Shown in pieces: positions 53,475 to 63,011 of a stretch of DNA of 64,000 nt. A program made the position numbers and the translations under genes. A model generated the notes under the pieces. It did not search any database and was not told the origin of the DNA. It was given only the letters and a program-made list of their open reading frames with translations. Within the stretch, counting starts at the first letter, position 1. Every line of letters begins with the position of its first letter. Origin of the DNA: SVQP01 sp045603085 (lineage in GTDB: Bacteria > Bacillota > Clostridia > Oscillospirales > CAG-272); assembly GCA_045603085.1 (NCBI GenBank), contig JAZULL010000132.1:1-64000 (forward strand), written 5' to 3'.

Positions 53475-56400
53475 TTAGTCCTCCTCATCTCTTTGCTTCA
53501 TTCTTTGCATGTACTGGTGCTCCTTAATATGATGCATCGCTTCGTTTGTATAACTATCTGCGATATCACGCAATGCTTCAGCGTATTTTGCGTACCCCAT
53601 AGACTCGACCTTTTCGGCCATTTCGTTATATTTCTGTGCCAATTGCAATTCGGGTTTTCCTTCGGGATCTACTCTCACAACTCCTCTTTGATTAAATACT
53701 CCGATACAATACCCCCTTCTCATTTCATCATTTTCTACTTTGTTTAATTCGTTGATAATAAACTCGTCAATCAAACCGTTTTCAAGCTTTTTCGCATGTG
53801 AAAGACCGCGCCCTATAGTTTGGAGGACGACTTCTTCTCGATCTTCTTCTTTCCCCCACTTTTTACAATATGTCATCCAGGTTGAAAATATTTCTTCGTG
53901 ATAGCATCCATTCCAATCTGTTCCTGGCACAACACAGAATTCGAATATCAGATGATATAGACGCTTTACGTCATATTCAGAAAGTTGTTCTTCATGAGTA
54001 TCTGAATGCTTTTTTCTATAAACAAGCTTAATAAGTTCGCAGAAAAATTCAGGTTCGTTTGCAAGTCTATAACGCGTTGCCAATGGTTTCACCGAAGAAT
54101 GATCATCAAGCCACAACAAATAAATCATCTCAATATCTGAAATTTCTTTTATACTTATGCTTCTCTCTTGCTGAAGCAAGCCAATTAAATTTATAACTGC
54201 ATCTGGATCCAATTCGTCGTTGCTTTCGGTAGTAGCAGCTTTAATCAAAACTGTATATATCTCAGTATGAGAAATATTACAATTTTCAACGGTATTTCCA
54301 TACAAATTGACCGCTGCTGCGTATCGCTCTACTTTCACTAGGTTTTTCCAAACAATATCCGACTCAACACTATCGTCTAAACCAAAGCGGGGTATAAGAA
54401 TAGCACGCCAAAACAAATCAAAGTTTTCTTGTAAGAGTTGCTCAGCGATTTCAAATAACCGCATTGACAACCTTGGTCTCGACAATACCCATGCTACGTA
54501 ATTTGCGTCATAAGTATTAAACTTTGCTGAAGATAACGCCTCCGGACCGTTTACTATAACAAACCCATAGATGACCGTAGCAAAAAAGGTTTTATCTATT
54601 TTATTTTCATAACAGAGTTGTACAAGCCTGAAAAATTCCTCCTCGTTTAATTTCATTCCTAAATGTTGAGCAATCCAAGTTGGTTGACTCAGAGCCGTTC
54701 CAAATTCGACAACTGAATCTATACCAAATGTCGTAAATATCTCGTAAACTGCATTTTCCTGCTTATTTCGTTTAGCTTGCCATTTTGTCTCGAATTGATC
54801 ATCTTCATCATAATCGATATACCCTGATTCATACAACAACCGATAACTATATCGAATATCAGTCGGAGCAGTCAATGCAATACTGGAATCCAATATTTCT
54901 ATCATAGATGAATCTATCTCATCTTCCGAGTGGTGTGTTATCCATTGTTTTTCAAAACAAAAAGCTTTCCAAAACGGATATTTTTGAGAATCACCCCAAT
55001 TTGCTGCTTTCACATTGACTAAAGAAAGGAATTCAATCATGGTTTCACGTCCCATATGATCAAAGTCGGATAACAGGTCTTTCATTTTTTCATAATTTTC
55101 TTTAGCAAGAGACAAGGCTAATTGAGAGTAGTACTGGTATAAAGATGCAATGTCTTGATTCGAAAGTTTAATCTCCTTAGGCAAATTAGGTAGAATATAT
55201 CGAGGACGATGTGTTCCCCCTGTCATGCGAGTAGCATGAGGAAGCAGTTGTGTGATGATCATCCAAGCAATTTCCGGACATTCGCGTTGTAACGCCATGA
55301 GTGCTGACTTCTGTTTTTCGACTGATGCCATTGTTTGTATATGCCATGGAAGCAAGATACTAACAATTGAATTTGTTGGCGTGTTTGAATAATTGGTTTT
55401 CTCATATTTTAAATTCGCTAACAGTCCCAATATTCTGATGCACTTAATCAAATGATCCTTATCCCAAGCCAATCCTTCAACTGACCATAATACTGAACAA
55501 ATAGTATTTCGAGAGAATATTGGGTTGTCATTAGCCTTGGGAAATAATGCTTCGATACTTTGAGGAGATGTTACGATTTGTTTCTCTAAACATTCTAAAA
55601 AAGTTTCTGGGCTTATTTCTGCAATCACAGGCAAATGCGATTCTAAACTTATCCAGACGGTTTTATCTGCATCAGTAAAAACTGCACGGATTAATTCTCT
55701 TGCCTTTGAGGCAATAAAATTCGATGAACATGATGTCTGCATTCCAATATTACAGATAATCGCTAAGCCGTGAATCAATCCATTCCTAAGCGCATCAGAA
55801 TGATCAAATGCACCGCCTTCCGGAGTCAGCCAATCAATATCACCGTTTTCTTTAATGCGTTTATCCTTTTCTTCTAAGACCGCTTTCGAGACCTCAAAGG
55901 CTTTTTTGATAATATCGTCAAAATAAGTTTTTGAACAAGATTGGATTATAGAACGTCTATGATTTATATGCCATATACCATCCATGAACGAAACATTGGG
56001 ATCAGGCTGCAGAGAATCTTCTTGGAGTTTTCGTCGGATATCCGAATAATTCGTTTCCAATAAAGTTGCCAATAACTCTTTATCATTACTATTCTTTTCA
56101 TTCCATTCTCCCACCAAAGCGATCTTTGCCCAAAAGGAGTCATCAGAATAATCATGAGGTAGTTCTTTTGTCTCAACCAAATCAATTACACTGATAAATT
56201 TTTCTTTAATAAAATCCGGTATACTGCTTATCGTAACATACTTAGCGCTTCTATCATATCTGCTTGCCCAATCTACGAGCAATGCCCACACTGACATTGC
56301 ATCATCTTTACAATTAGACGCTATTAAGGATCGGATCAAAAAATCATTGATGCTACTTTCGTAGTCCAAATCAAAAATGAGAATTGTGAATATCTTGCAG

Positions 56401-56990
56401 AACGCCCATAGTTGCTCGTCTGTAATGTCCTGATTATTATTAGCCTGTGATAAGTGTTTTTTTATTATATCTAGTTTTTCTCTATTGGTATCACTGGAGT
56501 AATGAGGAGTTTGAATTCTATTTAAAAAGTCTCTGGCACTCGATGCACCATTAGCTTGATCATGAATAAAACGGAGCGAATCTTCATTGGCTACTGAACC
56601 TGAAATCAAAACGATTTTATCAGTGTTTGGATCAAATGTTTCTTTGTTAAAATCGCTCCAAGCAGCGGCAATTACTTCTTTGAAAGCCGGATTGTCACCT
56701 ATAGTTATTCCATGTTTTATTTGGCACAGCAGATTTGCTGAACGTGATTCTGCAGAAGCTGTCACAACAATATCATCGATATCTTTACCAAGTCTTTTGG
56801 CTTGAAAATCTAGTGATGTTACAGGTAAGTCTAGTAAAGGAGAAAAACCTTTTACCAAAAGAGCAAGAATAAATGTAGCTTGAACGCGGTGCTCAAAATC
56901 TACGCCACCTCCACCGGTAGAAAAAGGATTGCTAAGTTTTTTTACTGTTAGTCTATCTAAACTCTCGCCTCTCTGTGTTTGAGATGTCAT
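53475..56990 (-). CDS. 1171-aa protein with N-terminal nuclease-like domain, candidate defence gene
   Basis: The ATG at 56990 follows AGGAGG. The N terminus has GGGGVDFEHRVQATFILALL near residue 24, GKDIDDIVVT near 70 and LLCQIKHG near 86. The last two match the D...Q/E-x-K end of a PD-(D/E)xK fold, so a restriction-type nuclease is likely but unproven. The remaining 1000 residues are mostly helical, with repeats like HEAT or TPR (for example MERE-like blocks IWMIITQLLPHATR and LYHLIFEFCVV). Large nuclease-plus-helical-repeat proteins often sit alone in defence islands. I do not know a named family. It has its own promoter and is bracketed by repeats R2 and R3. Confidence 0.6.
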   Translation of the reverse strand: MTSQTQRGESLDRLTVKKLSNPFSTGGGGVDFEHRVQATFILALLVKGFSPLLDLPVTSLDFQAKRLGKDIDDIVVTASAESRSANLLCQIKHGITIGDNPAFKEVIAAAWSDFNKETFDPNTDKIVLISGSVANEDSLRFIHDQANGASSARDFLNRIQTPHYSSDTNREKLDIIKKHLSQANNNQDITDEQLWAFCKIFTILIFDLDYESSINDFLIRSLIASNCKDDAMSVWALLVDWASRYDRSAKYVTISSIPDFIKEKFISVIDLVETKELPHDYSDDSFWAKIALVGEWNEKNSNDKELLATLLETNYSDIRRKLQEDSLQPDPNVSFMDGIWHINHRRSIIQSCSKTYFDDIIKKAFEVSKAVLEEKDKRIKENGDIDWLTPEGGAFDHSDALRNGLIHGLAIICNIGMQTSCSSNFIASKARELIRAVFTDADKTVWISLESHLPVIAEISPETFLECLEKQIVTSPQSIEALFPKANDNPIFSRNTICSVLWSVEGLAWDKDHLIKCIRILGLLANLKYEKTNYSNTPTNSIVSILLPWHIQTMASVEKQKSALMALQRECPEIAWMIITQLLPHATRMTGGTHRPRYILPNLPKEIKLSNQDIASLYQYYSQLALSLAKENYEKMKDLLSDFDHMGRETMIEFLSLVNVKAANWGDSQKYPFWKAFCFEKQWITHHSEDEIDSSMIEILDSSIALTAPTDIRYSYRLLYESGYIDYDEDDQFETKWQAKRNKQENAVYEIFTTFGIDSVVEFGTALSQPTWIAQHLGMKLNEEEFFRLVQLCYENKIDKTFFATVIYGFVIVNGPEALSSAKFNTYDANYVAWVLSRPRLSMRLFEIAEQLLQENFDLFWRAILIPRFGLDDSVESDIVWKNLVKVERYAAAVNLYGNTVENCNISHTEIYTVLIKAATTESNDELDPDAVINLIGLLQQERSISIKEISDIEMIYLLWLDDHSSVKPLATRYRLANEPEFFCELIKLVYRKKHSDTHEEQLSEYDVKRLYHLIFEFCVVPGTDWNGCYHEEIFSTWMTYCKKWGKEEDREEVVLQTIGRGLSHAKKLENGLIDEFIINELNKVENDEMRRGYCIGVFNQRGVVRVDPEGKPELQLAQKYNEMAEKVESMGYAKYAEALRDIADSYTNEAMHHIKEHQYMQRMKQRDEED

Positions 56991-57059
56991 ATGTTGCCTC
57001 CTATCTGTCTTATCATGTCCTTTTTTGAATCGATTCTTTACAACATTATCTGACACCTT

Positions 57060-57088
57060 ATTATACCATATAACTATAAATTGCACAA
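57060..57088 (-). promoter_or_regulatory. Promoter of the 1171-aa gene
   Basis: Minus-strand TTGTGC (57083-57088) and TATAAT (57060-57065) with a 17-base spacer. Confidence 0.6.
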
Positions 57089-57104
57089 TAGTTAATGTAT
57101 GCAT

Positions 57105-57516
57105 TATTATATATTATCCGCGGGCTCCCCCCTTCAGCCATGTTCAATGCAGCACAGATCTCTTAGATGTAAATATAAAAAATATCACTGAGAAATGAAA
57201 TAGCAGTTCAAAGGCAGGTATCGATTGAAAATCTGCGCCAAGACTAATTCTCCACTCAGACAACAAGACAAATCTCACTTATTATACTTGCACAACATGT
57301 CTGAAAGAGTTCAGTGCCAAGCAATCACTTTCCCATGCGCAGAACTCCTACAACTATTTCGCTTGCGAATCATGTTCCAAGACTCTCAAGCAAGATTGAA
57401 TATTCAGAAAAGACTTTCGTTCTGAAAAAATATGTTCCGTTCTATCACGTGATTTATGGAGTTTTAAAATAATGATCGCCCACACTCAATGAACGGGTAC
57501 TGAACACCAAATAAAT
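57105..57516. other. Non-coding AT-rich stretch
   Basis: About 410 bases without a convincing gene. A 66-codon plus-strand frame (57225-57425) has no ribosome site and no recognisable domain. I see no promoter or hairpin worth naming. Confidence 0.5.
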
Positions 57517-57742
57517 GTGACGCTGACTACCATAAAAGAAAAGCCGTCCGGAAATCTTGAACAGCTTGATTCATAGTATGAAGCGATATTTATTTCCCAA
57601 CAAGATTTGAGCAGATCTCAAAAAGTATTATTAGACAAATCTAAAGGGAGAAAACGCGAAAAAGCATTGATACATAAGGCTTTTTGTTACAAAAAGGGCT
57701 TGCATCTAAACCGTAATGGTTCGAAATGCAAGGTCCTTTTGT
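57517..57742 (-). repeat. Repeat R3, downstream of the membrane-protein gene
   Basis: Matches R2 over its length, with best identity at TTGAACAGCTTGATTCATA and in TGCATCTAAACCGTAATGGTTCG. The final hairpin pairs CTTGCAT with ATGCAAG, and the minus-strand side ends the gene at 57754. Together R2 and R3 flank the 1171-aa gene as direct repeats. Confidence 0.7.
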
Positions 57743-57753
57743 CTCTATAACAT

Positions 57754-58314
57754 TCACTTTATACCTATGCAAGAATCAAACCGTGACAAAAACCAACTAC
57801 GCAAAGCACAAACAACAGCCTCATCTTTTACTAATACTGCTACATAACTACTATTAGTAGGTAACGCAACAACAGCCTCCTTGGTAGATAGTCCTTGTAT
57901 TCTAATATCATTATCCTTCCGTAGGCGTATTTCAGCATTGAGAATTGTGAACAATTCTTTCAACTCTTCTTTAGCGTTTGCTGCTTTACTGATATCTGAA
58001 TTAAATATCATCTGAAATTTTACCCCACGAGCTGCGGCAGTAGCAATTTTTCCATTTACATCACCATATATATTTCCCGAAACGCTTTGTCCCCAAATAA
58101 TCTCATCCTTTTTTGCCCGTGTATACATAGAGTGAAGGTGTACTAACATTGCATCACGTGAAGTAAAAACAGTTAATTTATCATTAACTTTCAATTTATT
58201 TTCTGTCTTTGCTGCATATTCCTTGCGCTTGTAATGAACAGCCACACATACAGATACAATATTTGTTATTAATAAAGCGAACGATATAATTATTGGAATA
58301 AATACTTCTGCCAT
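57754..58314 (-). CDS. Small membrane protein with C-terminal PLD-like region
   Basis: About 186 residues. An N-terminal helix (PIIISFALLITNIVSVCVAV, residues 6-25) is followed by a basic stretch and a soluble domain of about 150 residues: IWGQSVSGNIYGDVNGKIAT, then AARGVKFQMIFN. The latter resembles PLD-like folds, but no HKD motif is visible, so the active site may be lost or this is a different fold. The ATG at 58314 follows AAGGAGG that lies inside the preceding gene; only one base separates the two genes, so they are coexpressed. Role unknown. Confidence 0.6.
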   Translation of the reverse strand: MAEVFIPIIISFALLITNIVSVCVAVHYKRKEYAAKTENKLKVNDKLTVFTSRDAMLVHLHSMYTRAKKDEIIWGQSVSGNIYGDVNGKIATAAARGVKFQMIFNSDISKAANAKEELKELFTILNAEIRLRKDNDIRIQGLSTKEAVVALPTNSSYVAVLVKDEAVVCALRSWFLSRFDSCIGIK

Positions 58315-58315
58315 A

Positions 58316-59134
58316 TTAAACATCCTCCTTATTGATCTCCATATATTCACAAGCACCACACAATATAGAATTTTGTGTACAGGCATATCGATAATATGTC
58401 ATAATAAAATCATCATATTTCTCACATATTCTACTTCGAATTGGATTTTGATAGTTTACATCAACATCAAATAAATCCACTGCTCTTTGGTTAGTTATAG
58501 AACCAGAACACAAACTATTGACCCACGATTCATTGAATGACTTTTCTACACTTTTAGTTAGATTTATGCCATCACAACAAAATTTAATAGTAACTGCTTT
58601 TTTATCTCTTGTTAAAACAGAAAAAATCCCGTGAGTAACATCATTTTTTACAATAACACCCCATCCCCATTTATCTAAAAACTGTTGTATAGGTAATTCC
58701 CCAAATTGTTTATCCTGATAAACAATAGCCGATGCGGCATAAATATTATTTTTATATAGAATTCTTCCTTGAAATATACCATGTGGGATTATTACATTCC
58801 ACGCGGAAAAACAATCGATAGAATTCTCATATAAATTTTGTTCAATAGTTTCACAACAACAAGTAAATGAAATCGCTCCATCAACTTCTATAAATCCTTT
58901 TTTTAGATGTACTCGCAATATATCACCGTCTAAGAAAAATGGGGAATCGCTACATGATAACAAATAACGTTCATGCCCTTTCTTTCCATCGATTGTATAA
59001 TATGATACCGACATATATGATGAATGCTCATATCCAAACATATCAGTCTGATGTAAAATCACATTAATAAAAATACTATCAGAAACAAATTGAGTATACA
59101 GCCATTCAAAATTATACGAAGTAGCATTTTTCAT
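58316..59134 (-). CDS. CrtC/AttH-like (lipocalin-fold) protein
   Basis: 272 residues, cytoplasmic by sequence. Features recalled from CrtC/AttH-type hydratase-like proteins are VSYYTIDGKKGHERYLLSCS, a repeat-like segment IIPHGIFQGRILYKNNIYAA, and DKWGWGVIVKNDVTHGIFSV. The usual GYHDHNWG motif is replaced by AIVYQDKQFGELPIQ, so catalysis is doubtful. CrtC-type folds bind hydrophobic ligands. It is coupled with the membrane protein gene one base downstream, which suggests a two-protein membrane-associated unit. A promoter lies at 59178-59205. Confidence 0.5.
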   Translation of the reverse strand: MKNATSYNFEWLYTQFVSDSIFINVILHQTDMFGYEHSSYMSVSYYTIDGKKGHERYLLSCSDSPFFLDGDILRVHLKKGFIEVDGAISFTCCCETIEQNLYENSIDCFSAWNVIIPHGIFQGRILYKNNIYAASAIVYQDKQFGELPIQQFLDKWGWGVIVKNDVTHGIFSVLTRDKKAVTIKFCCDGINLTKSVEKSFNESWVNSLCSGSITNQRAVDLFDVDVNYQNPIRSRICEKYDDFIMTYYRYACTQNSILCGACEYMEINKEDV

Positions 59135-59177
59135 TATTCTGCTCCTATTACAGTCAAAGCATATAAGCCCTCAGTTT

Positions 59178-59205
59178 ATTATACTACAATTGTTGCATTT
59201 TTCAA
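59178..59205 (-). promoter_or_regulatory. Promoter of the CrtC-like/membrane-protein pair
   Basis: Minus-strand TTGAAA (59200-59205) and TATAAT (59178-59183) with a 16-base spacer. Confidence 0.6.
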
Positions 59206-59392
59206 TACATGAAACGCCTAACAAAAATTGATGTAAATGATATAACAAATATATATTCACATATCTACGCAAAACAAGTTTTTTTGTTATAAACCTTTTA
59301 ACCAAAAAACACCTAAAGTCAAACTGGCAGTTAAAATGAAGATGTTCAAAAATAAAGCCAAAAAAACCACATTGTGTCAATACTTAATCTAA

Positions 59393-59995
59393 TTAGTATA
59401 TTGAGAAAATTCCAAAAAAAATAGTAAATAGCAAACCCACAACAGATAGTAACGTAGCAATCGTGTTAGTTTTTTCTTGCTTTTTTAATCTAAATTCTTT
59501 ATTCATTATTTCCTCAGACAATTGTTGCAGCACCATTTCTCCCAACTCAACATTCCCATGAACTAACGCTTCGCTAATATTATTAAGCAATGTAGCCTCT
59601 TTAGTGGGAAGATTGGAAAATGGTGTCTTTTCTGTAACATATGTATGTAATATCAGACACATTGTACGTACATTCTCGTTCTTCTTTTCGTGAAAAACAC
59701 TTTTAAAATTAGCATCTGTATATGCATCATATCGAAATAAAATTTGTTCGAGTATATCTAAGTATGATGTTTGTTTTTTAGATGATAAACCTTGATATAT
59801 TTTGTTATAATTCATCATCGACCGATCATAAATTTCCTCAATTGAACTTTTATTATCAGAAACAATGGATTTTATAGCACAATGAAAGCGTCTTAATTTA
59901 ACTTGTTCTTGAAATTTATTAAGATAAAAAAAACAAAAAGCGCATATATACAACAACATAAGAAAAATAACAAGCACATACTGAAAAACATCCAT
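59393..59995 (-). CDS. Two-helix membrane protein of unknown function
   Basis: 200 residues. One helix lies at the N terminus (YVLVIFLMLLYICAFCFFYL) and one at the C terminus (IATLLSVVGLLFTIFFGIFS), with a soluble helical centre of about 130 residues that is acidic and leucine-rich (SYLDILEQILFRYDAY; LLNNISEALVHGNVELGEM). The ATG at 59995 follows GGGGAGG. No family is recognised; similar hairpin-type membrane proteins occur as defence effectors. It lies between the CrtC-like pair and the recombinases. Confidence 0.6.
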   Translation of the reverse strand: MDVFQYVLVIFLMLLYICAFCFFYLNKFQEQVKLRRFHCAIKSIVSDNKSSIEEIYDRSMMNYNKIYQGLSSKKQTSYLDILEQILFRYDAYTDANFKSVFHEKKNENVRTMCLILHTYVTEKTPFSNLPTKEATLLNNISEALVHGNVELGEMVLQQLSEEIMNKEFRLKKQEKTNTIATLLSVVGLLFTIFFGIFSIY

Positions 59996-60025
59996 ATTAT
60001 TACCTCCCCTAGTTTTTAAATACAT

Positions 60026-60409
60026 TTATATTATGTCGAAAACAGAAGTATTTTTTAATATATTATCAAAAAAACTACGTAATCATTCAGTAAAATTATC
60101 CCCTGCAGAAAAATTCCTTAGTGAGTTGATTTTTCAATCACTCTATTACAACTATATATAAAAATCACTTAATAGGATTTATTGAAAATCTTATGTTATA
60201 CTATACTTTCTTCGTCTAACAATTTATGACACTCAAGTGTTTTAAGAAGATTAATTGAATAACCCATTTCCTAATTGTAGACAAGCACTGTAATACTCCT
60301 TTATCTACGTCTGAAATACAATTAATGATTTCACAAATTCCCATCTCACTAATTAAAAATCCTTTATGAGACAGATTATAACAAATATCGACAATATATT
60401 CAATATTCA
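60026..60409. other. AT-rich non-coding stretch
   Basis: About 380 bases without a convincing gene in any frame. Nothing beyond the repeats at its right edge is noteworthy. Confidence 0.5.
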
Positions 60410-60469
60410 GGGATAATTAACAATTTATAGGGATAAATAACATTTTATAAGGATAAAAGCATTTTGTAA
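60410..60469. repeat. Three 20-bp direct repeats
   Basis: GGGATAATTAACAATTTATA, GGGATAAATAACATTTTATA and AGGATAAAAGCATTTTGTAA follow one another with a 20-base period. They lie 29 bases from the recombinase stop. They may be binding sites for a regulator or for recombination accessory proteins. Confidence 0.65.
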
Positions 60470-60498
60470 ACCAAGATGTGTTTTTCGGATATTTAAAG

Positions 60499-62142
60499 TT
60501 ATTTATGTCTTTTCCTCCTTTTCAATTCTTCCTCAGCTCGATACCCACCTTTGAGAGTTATGACAATTTTTTTGTTTCCGCAGACTTGGACGCACTCAAC
60601 CAACCTGCGAACAGTAACGTCATCAAACTCCGTAAAGTTCATATTCGTCTGTTTGAGAATATCCATTATTCTTGCAATCTCTGCATTAACAGACTCACTC
60701 TGTGCTGCTTGACTCTTGGCAAGGTCGAGTTTACCGCGAAGCACAACCAACTGATCGAACATCTTTTTCAGTTCGACCTCATATCTTTCGGGATCACCCT
60801 CGGTTCTTGCCGCAAGTTCGGTCATTTGCTGAATATCTTCCTTCAGCTCGTTCATCTGCCTTTCGATGGAAAAGACATCAAGTGCTGCATTGTTTCCCGA
60901 GACCGCATAGGAAAGATTGCTTTGAATAAGGCTGAACACTTCCCCGCTGTTTGCCATCATCTTGGATAAGCAACGACAAATGGCTTCGTGAAGCATCTGC
61001 TCCTCTATCCCTGCCGAGTCCTTGCAATATGTTCTACCGTGTTCGATACGGCTCACACATCTCCAATAGTAAGTAGTCTTGCCTTTGGCACTTTTGGAGG
61101 TTCTACGAAAAGAACCACCGCAAGACCCGCACACAAGCAATTCTGTAAGGGCATATTTCGCACTGTACTTTCCCTGCTCGGTAACAGCAGAATCGAGTTT
61201 CTTTCTCTTATTGTTTCTTCGTGCAAGCTCAGCTTGTACCAAGTTGAAGGTATCACGGTCAATAATCGCAGGGTGATTGTTGGAGATCAGATATCTCGTT
61301 ACTTCACCGCGATTGACCTTTGCCTTTTTACTGATACAATCGGTACGGAAGGTCTTTTGATAAAGAACGTCACCGACATACTTTTCATTGGAAAGCATAT
61401 ATCGAATAACCGAGATTGACCACACATCCTTCCCTTCCGGTGTTTTGATATTATTAGACTCAAGGAACTCCTTTAACTGTCCGAGACTTGCTCCATCGAG
61501 GATCATTCGGAAAAGTGCTCTCACGACCTCGGCTTCATCTGCAACAATATACGGATTTCCATCGTCACCCTTCCTCAGACCAAGCATTTTGAAGCGGAGA
61601 GAGTAAGTTCCGTTCTTCATTCTCTTTTGGATACCCCACTTGACGTTGGCGCTGATACTCTCACTCTCGGATTGTGCCATAACGCTGAAGAAGCCAAGTA
61701 AGGTTTCATTCTCTGCTTTCAAGGAGTCGAGGTTCTGTTCCTCAAAGTACACGCCGATACCCATAGCGCGGAGTTTTCTGATCCAAGTCAAGCTGTCGAC
61801 CGTGTTTCTCGCAAAACGGGTGGTGGATTTGGTCAGTATCATATCGACCTTCCCTTTTTCACAATCGCGCATCAGTTTAAGGAACTTCTCACGCTTGTCT
61901 GTTCGGGTTCCCGTGATACCTTCGTCTGCGTAGATACCTGCCATCGTCCAATTCGGGTTTTCAGCGATCTTCCCGGTATAGTATTTCACCTGCGTATCCA
62001 AGCTGTTAAGCTGATCTTCTTCATCGGTGGAAACACGGCAATAAGCCGCCACTCTCATTCTTCTGTATTCATCCTTCCTGCTTGTGAGTGCAGGATTGGC
62101 TTCTATCTTTGTTATTGTTCTTACGGGTGCGTATTCGCTCAT
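60499..62142 (-). CDS. Large serine recombinase (complete)
   Basis: 547 residues. N-terminal resolvase domain: VAAYCRVSTDEED with catalytic Ser38, MILTKSTTRFARNT, and GVYFEEQNLDSL. Then comes the Recombinase domain (RYMLSNEKYVGDVLYQKTF) and a zinc beta-ribbon (LLVCGSCGGSF, then YYWRCVSRIEHGRTYC), then a long coiled coil. It catalyses site-specific integration and excision of mobile elements. It overlaps the upstream gene by four bases (ATGA), so three recombinase genes form one operon. The C terminus is basic, RRKRHK. Confidence 0.92.
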   Translation of the reverse strand: MSEYAPVRTITKIEANPALTSRKDEYRRMRVAAYCRVSTDEEDQLNSLDTQVKYYTGKIAENPNWTMAGIYADEGITGTRTDKREKFLKLMRDCEKGKVDMILTKSTTRFARNTVDSLTWIRKLRAMGIGVYFEEQNLDSLKAENETLLGFFSVMAQSESESISANVKWGIQKRMKNGTYSLRFKMLGLRKGDDGNPYIVADEAEVVRALFRMILDGASLGQLKEFLESNNIKTPEGKDVWSISVIRYMLSNEKYVGDVLYQKTFRTDCISKKAKVNRGEVTRYLISNNHPAIIDRDTFNLVQAELARRNNKRKKLDSAVTEQGKYSAKYALTELLVCGSCGGSFRRTSKSAKGKTTYYWRCVSRIEHGRTYCKDSAGIEEQMLHEAICRCLSKMMANSGEVFSLIQSNLSYAVSGNNAALDVFSIERQMNELKEDIQQMTELAARTEGDPERYEVELKKMFDQLVVLRGKLDLAKSQAAQSESVNAEIARIMDILKQTNMNFTEFDDVTVRRLVECVQVCGNKKIVITLKGGYRAEEELKRRKRHK

Positions 62143-63011
62143 GCCGTTTTATCCTCCGTTTCTATGTTCGTTACCTCTGCGTGATTGATAAATGTGACGG
62201 TCAGCGTTCCGTCTCTGTTGACCGCTATCTTCTGTACCGTTTCCCGTATCAGCATTATGTCAAGTTCGGTGATAATCGGCAGATTGCGATACTTGTCCAT
62301 CAGAGCTTCGGTCATTCCTCTGCTTCTGTCAAGAGGGCAGCACTCATATTTGTGTTCAACACATTTGAGTATCATCTTGGAAAGAACACCAAACTCAACG
62401 TCCGTCTGTTCCTTGACTCTCTCAATCTCCTTGTTCTGTCGTATAACCTCCATCGAGGGAGAATACTCAATGTTGGAAGTATTCAATCGCAAAAGCTCGG
62501 GATTGTTTCGCACCCGATTCAAGATAATGAGCATGGCTGTAAAGATCTCTCTGTCACCCAAGTATATATCCACCTTACAACCGCTTGGGCAAAGCCATTT
62601 TTCTCGGCTTCTCCACTTGTTGCGGCGCCCCATATTCTGACCGCAGCAGGAACACACTAATTTACTTTTGATAAGTGTGGTAATCTCGGGGAGCTCGGTC
62701 TGTGTGCCACCCATATCCGACTTTCTTTTGTTGGCGAGATCAAAATCGGTCTGCGATATGATGGCGGGATAACCGTCTGCCCCTGCGTATTTCGGATTTG
62801 CTATGATACGGGAGATCAAGTTTTTCGTCCACACAGATTTATCAAGATAGTAGATAACTCCCTGCTCTGTCAGTTCGGCGGCAATAGCCATTAATGACTT
62901 ACCGCCTATGTAATCTGCGAAGATGTCGCGGACTACTTTGGCTTCAAATTCAAGAATAACGGGCTTGCCGTTCTTGACTTCATATCCGTAAAGTATGGTT
63001 CTTAAACTCAT
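62139..63011 (-). CDS. Recombinase-like protein lacking the catalytic domain
   Basis: 290 residues starting MSLRTILYGYEVKNGKPVIL. It contains the Recombinase domain (SRIIANPKYAGADGYPAIIS), a zinc ribbon (LVCSCCGQNMGRRN, then WLCPSGCKVDIY) and a coiled-coil tail, but no resolvase domain and no catalytic serine. It cannot cut DNA alone and is probably a DNA-binding partner of the flanking recombinases. No frameshift relic of the missing domain is visible. It overlaps both neighbours by four bases. Confidence 0.85.
   Translation of the reverse strand: MSLRTILYGYEVKNGKPVILEFEAKVVRDIFADYIGGKSLMAIAAELTEQGVIYYLDKSVWTKNLISRIIANPKYAGADGYPAIISQTDFDLANKRKSDMGGTQTELPEITTLIKSKLVCSCCGQNMGRRNKWRSREKWLCPSGCKVDIYLGDREIFTAMLIILNRVRNNPELLRLNTSNIEYSPSMEVIRQNKEIERVKEQTDVEFGVLSKMILKCVEHKYECCPLDRSRGMTEALMDKYRNLPIITELDIMLIRETVQKIAVNRDGTLTVTFINHAEVTNIETEDKTA

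Noticed and set aside
57225..57425. 66-codon plus-strand frame
   Set aside because: No ribosome site, no domain, and the flanking region is non-coding.
50195..57742. True integron with attC sites
   Set aside because: The repeats lack the attC core sites and no tyrosine integron integrase is present; only the cassette-like layout is similar.
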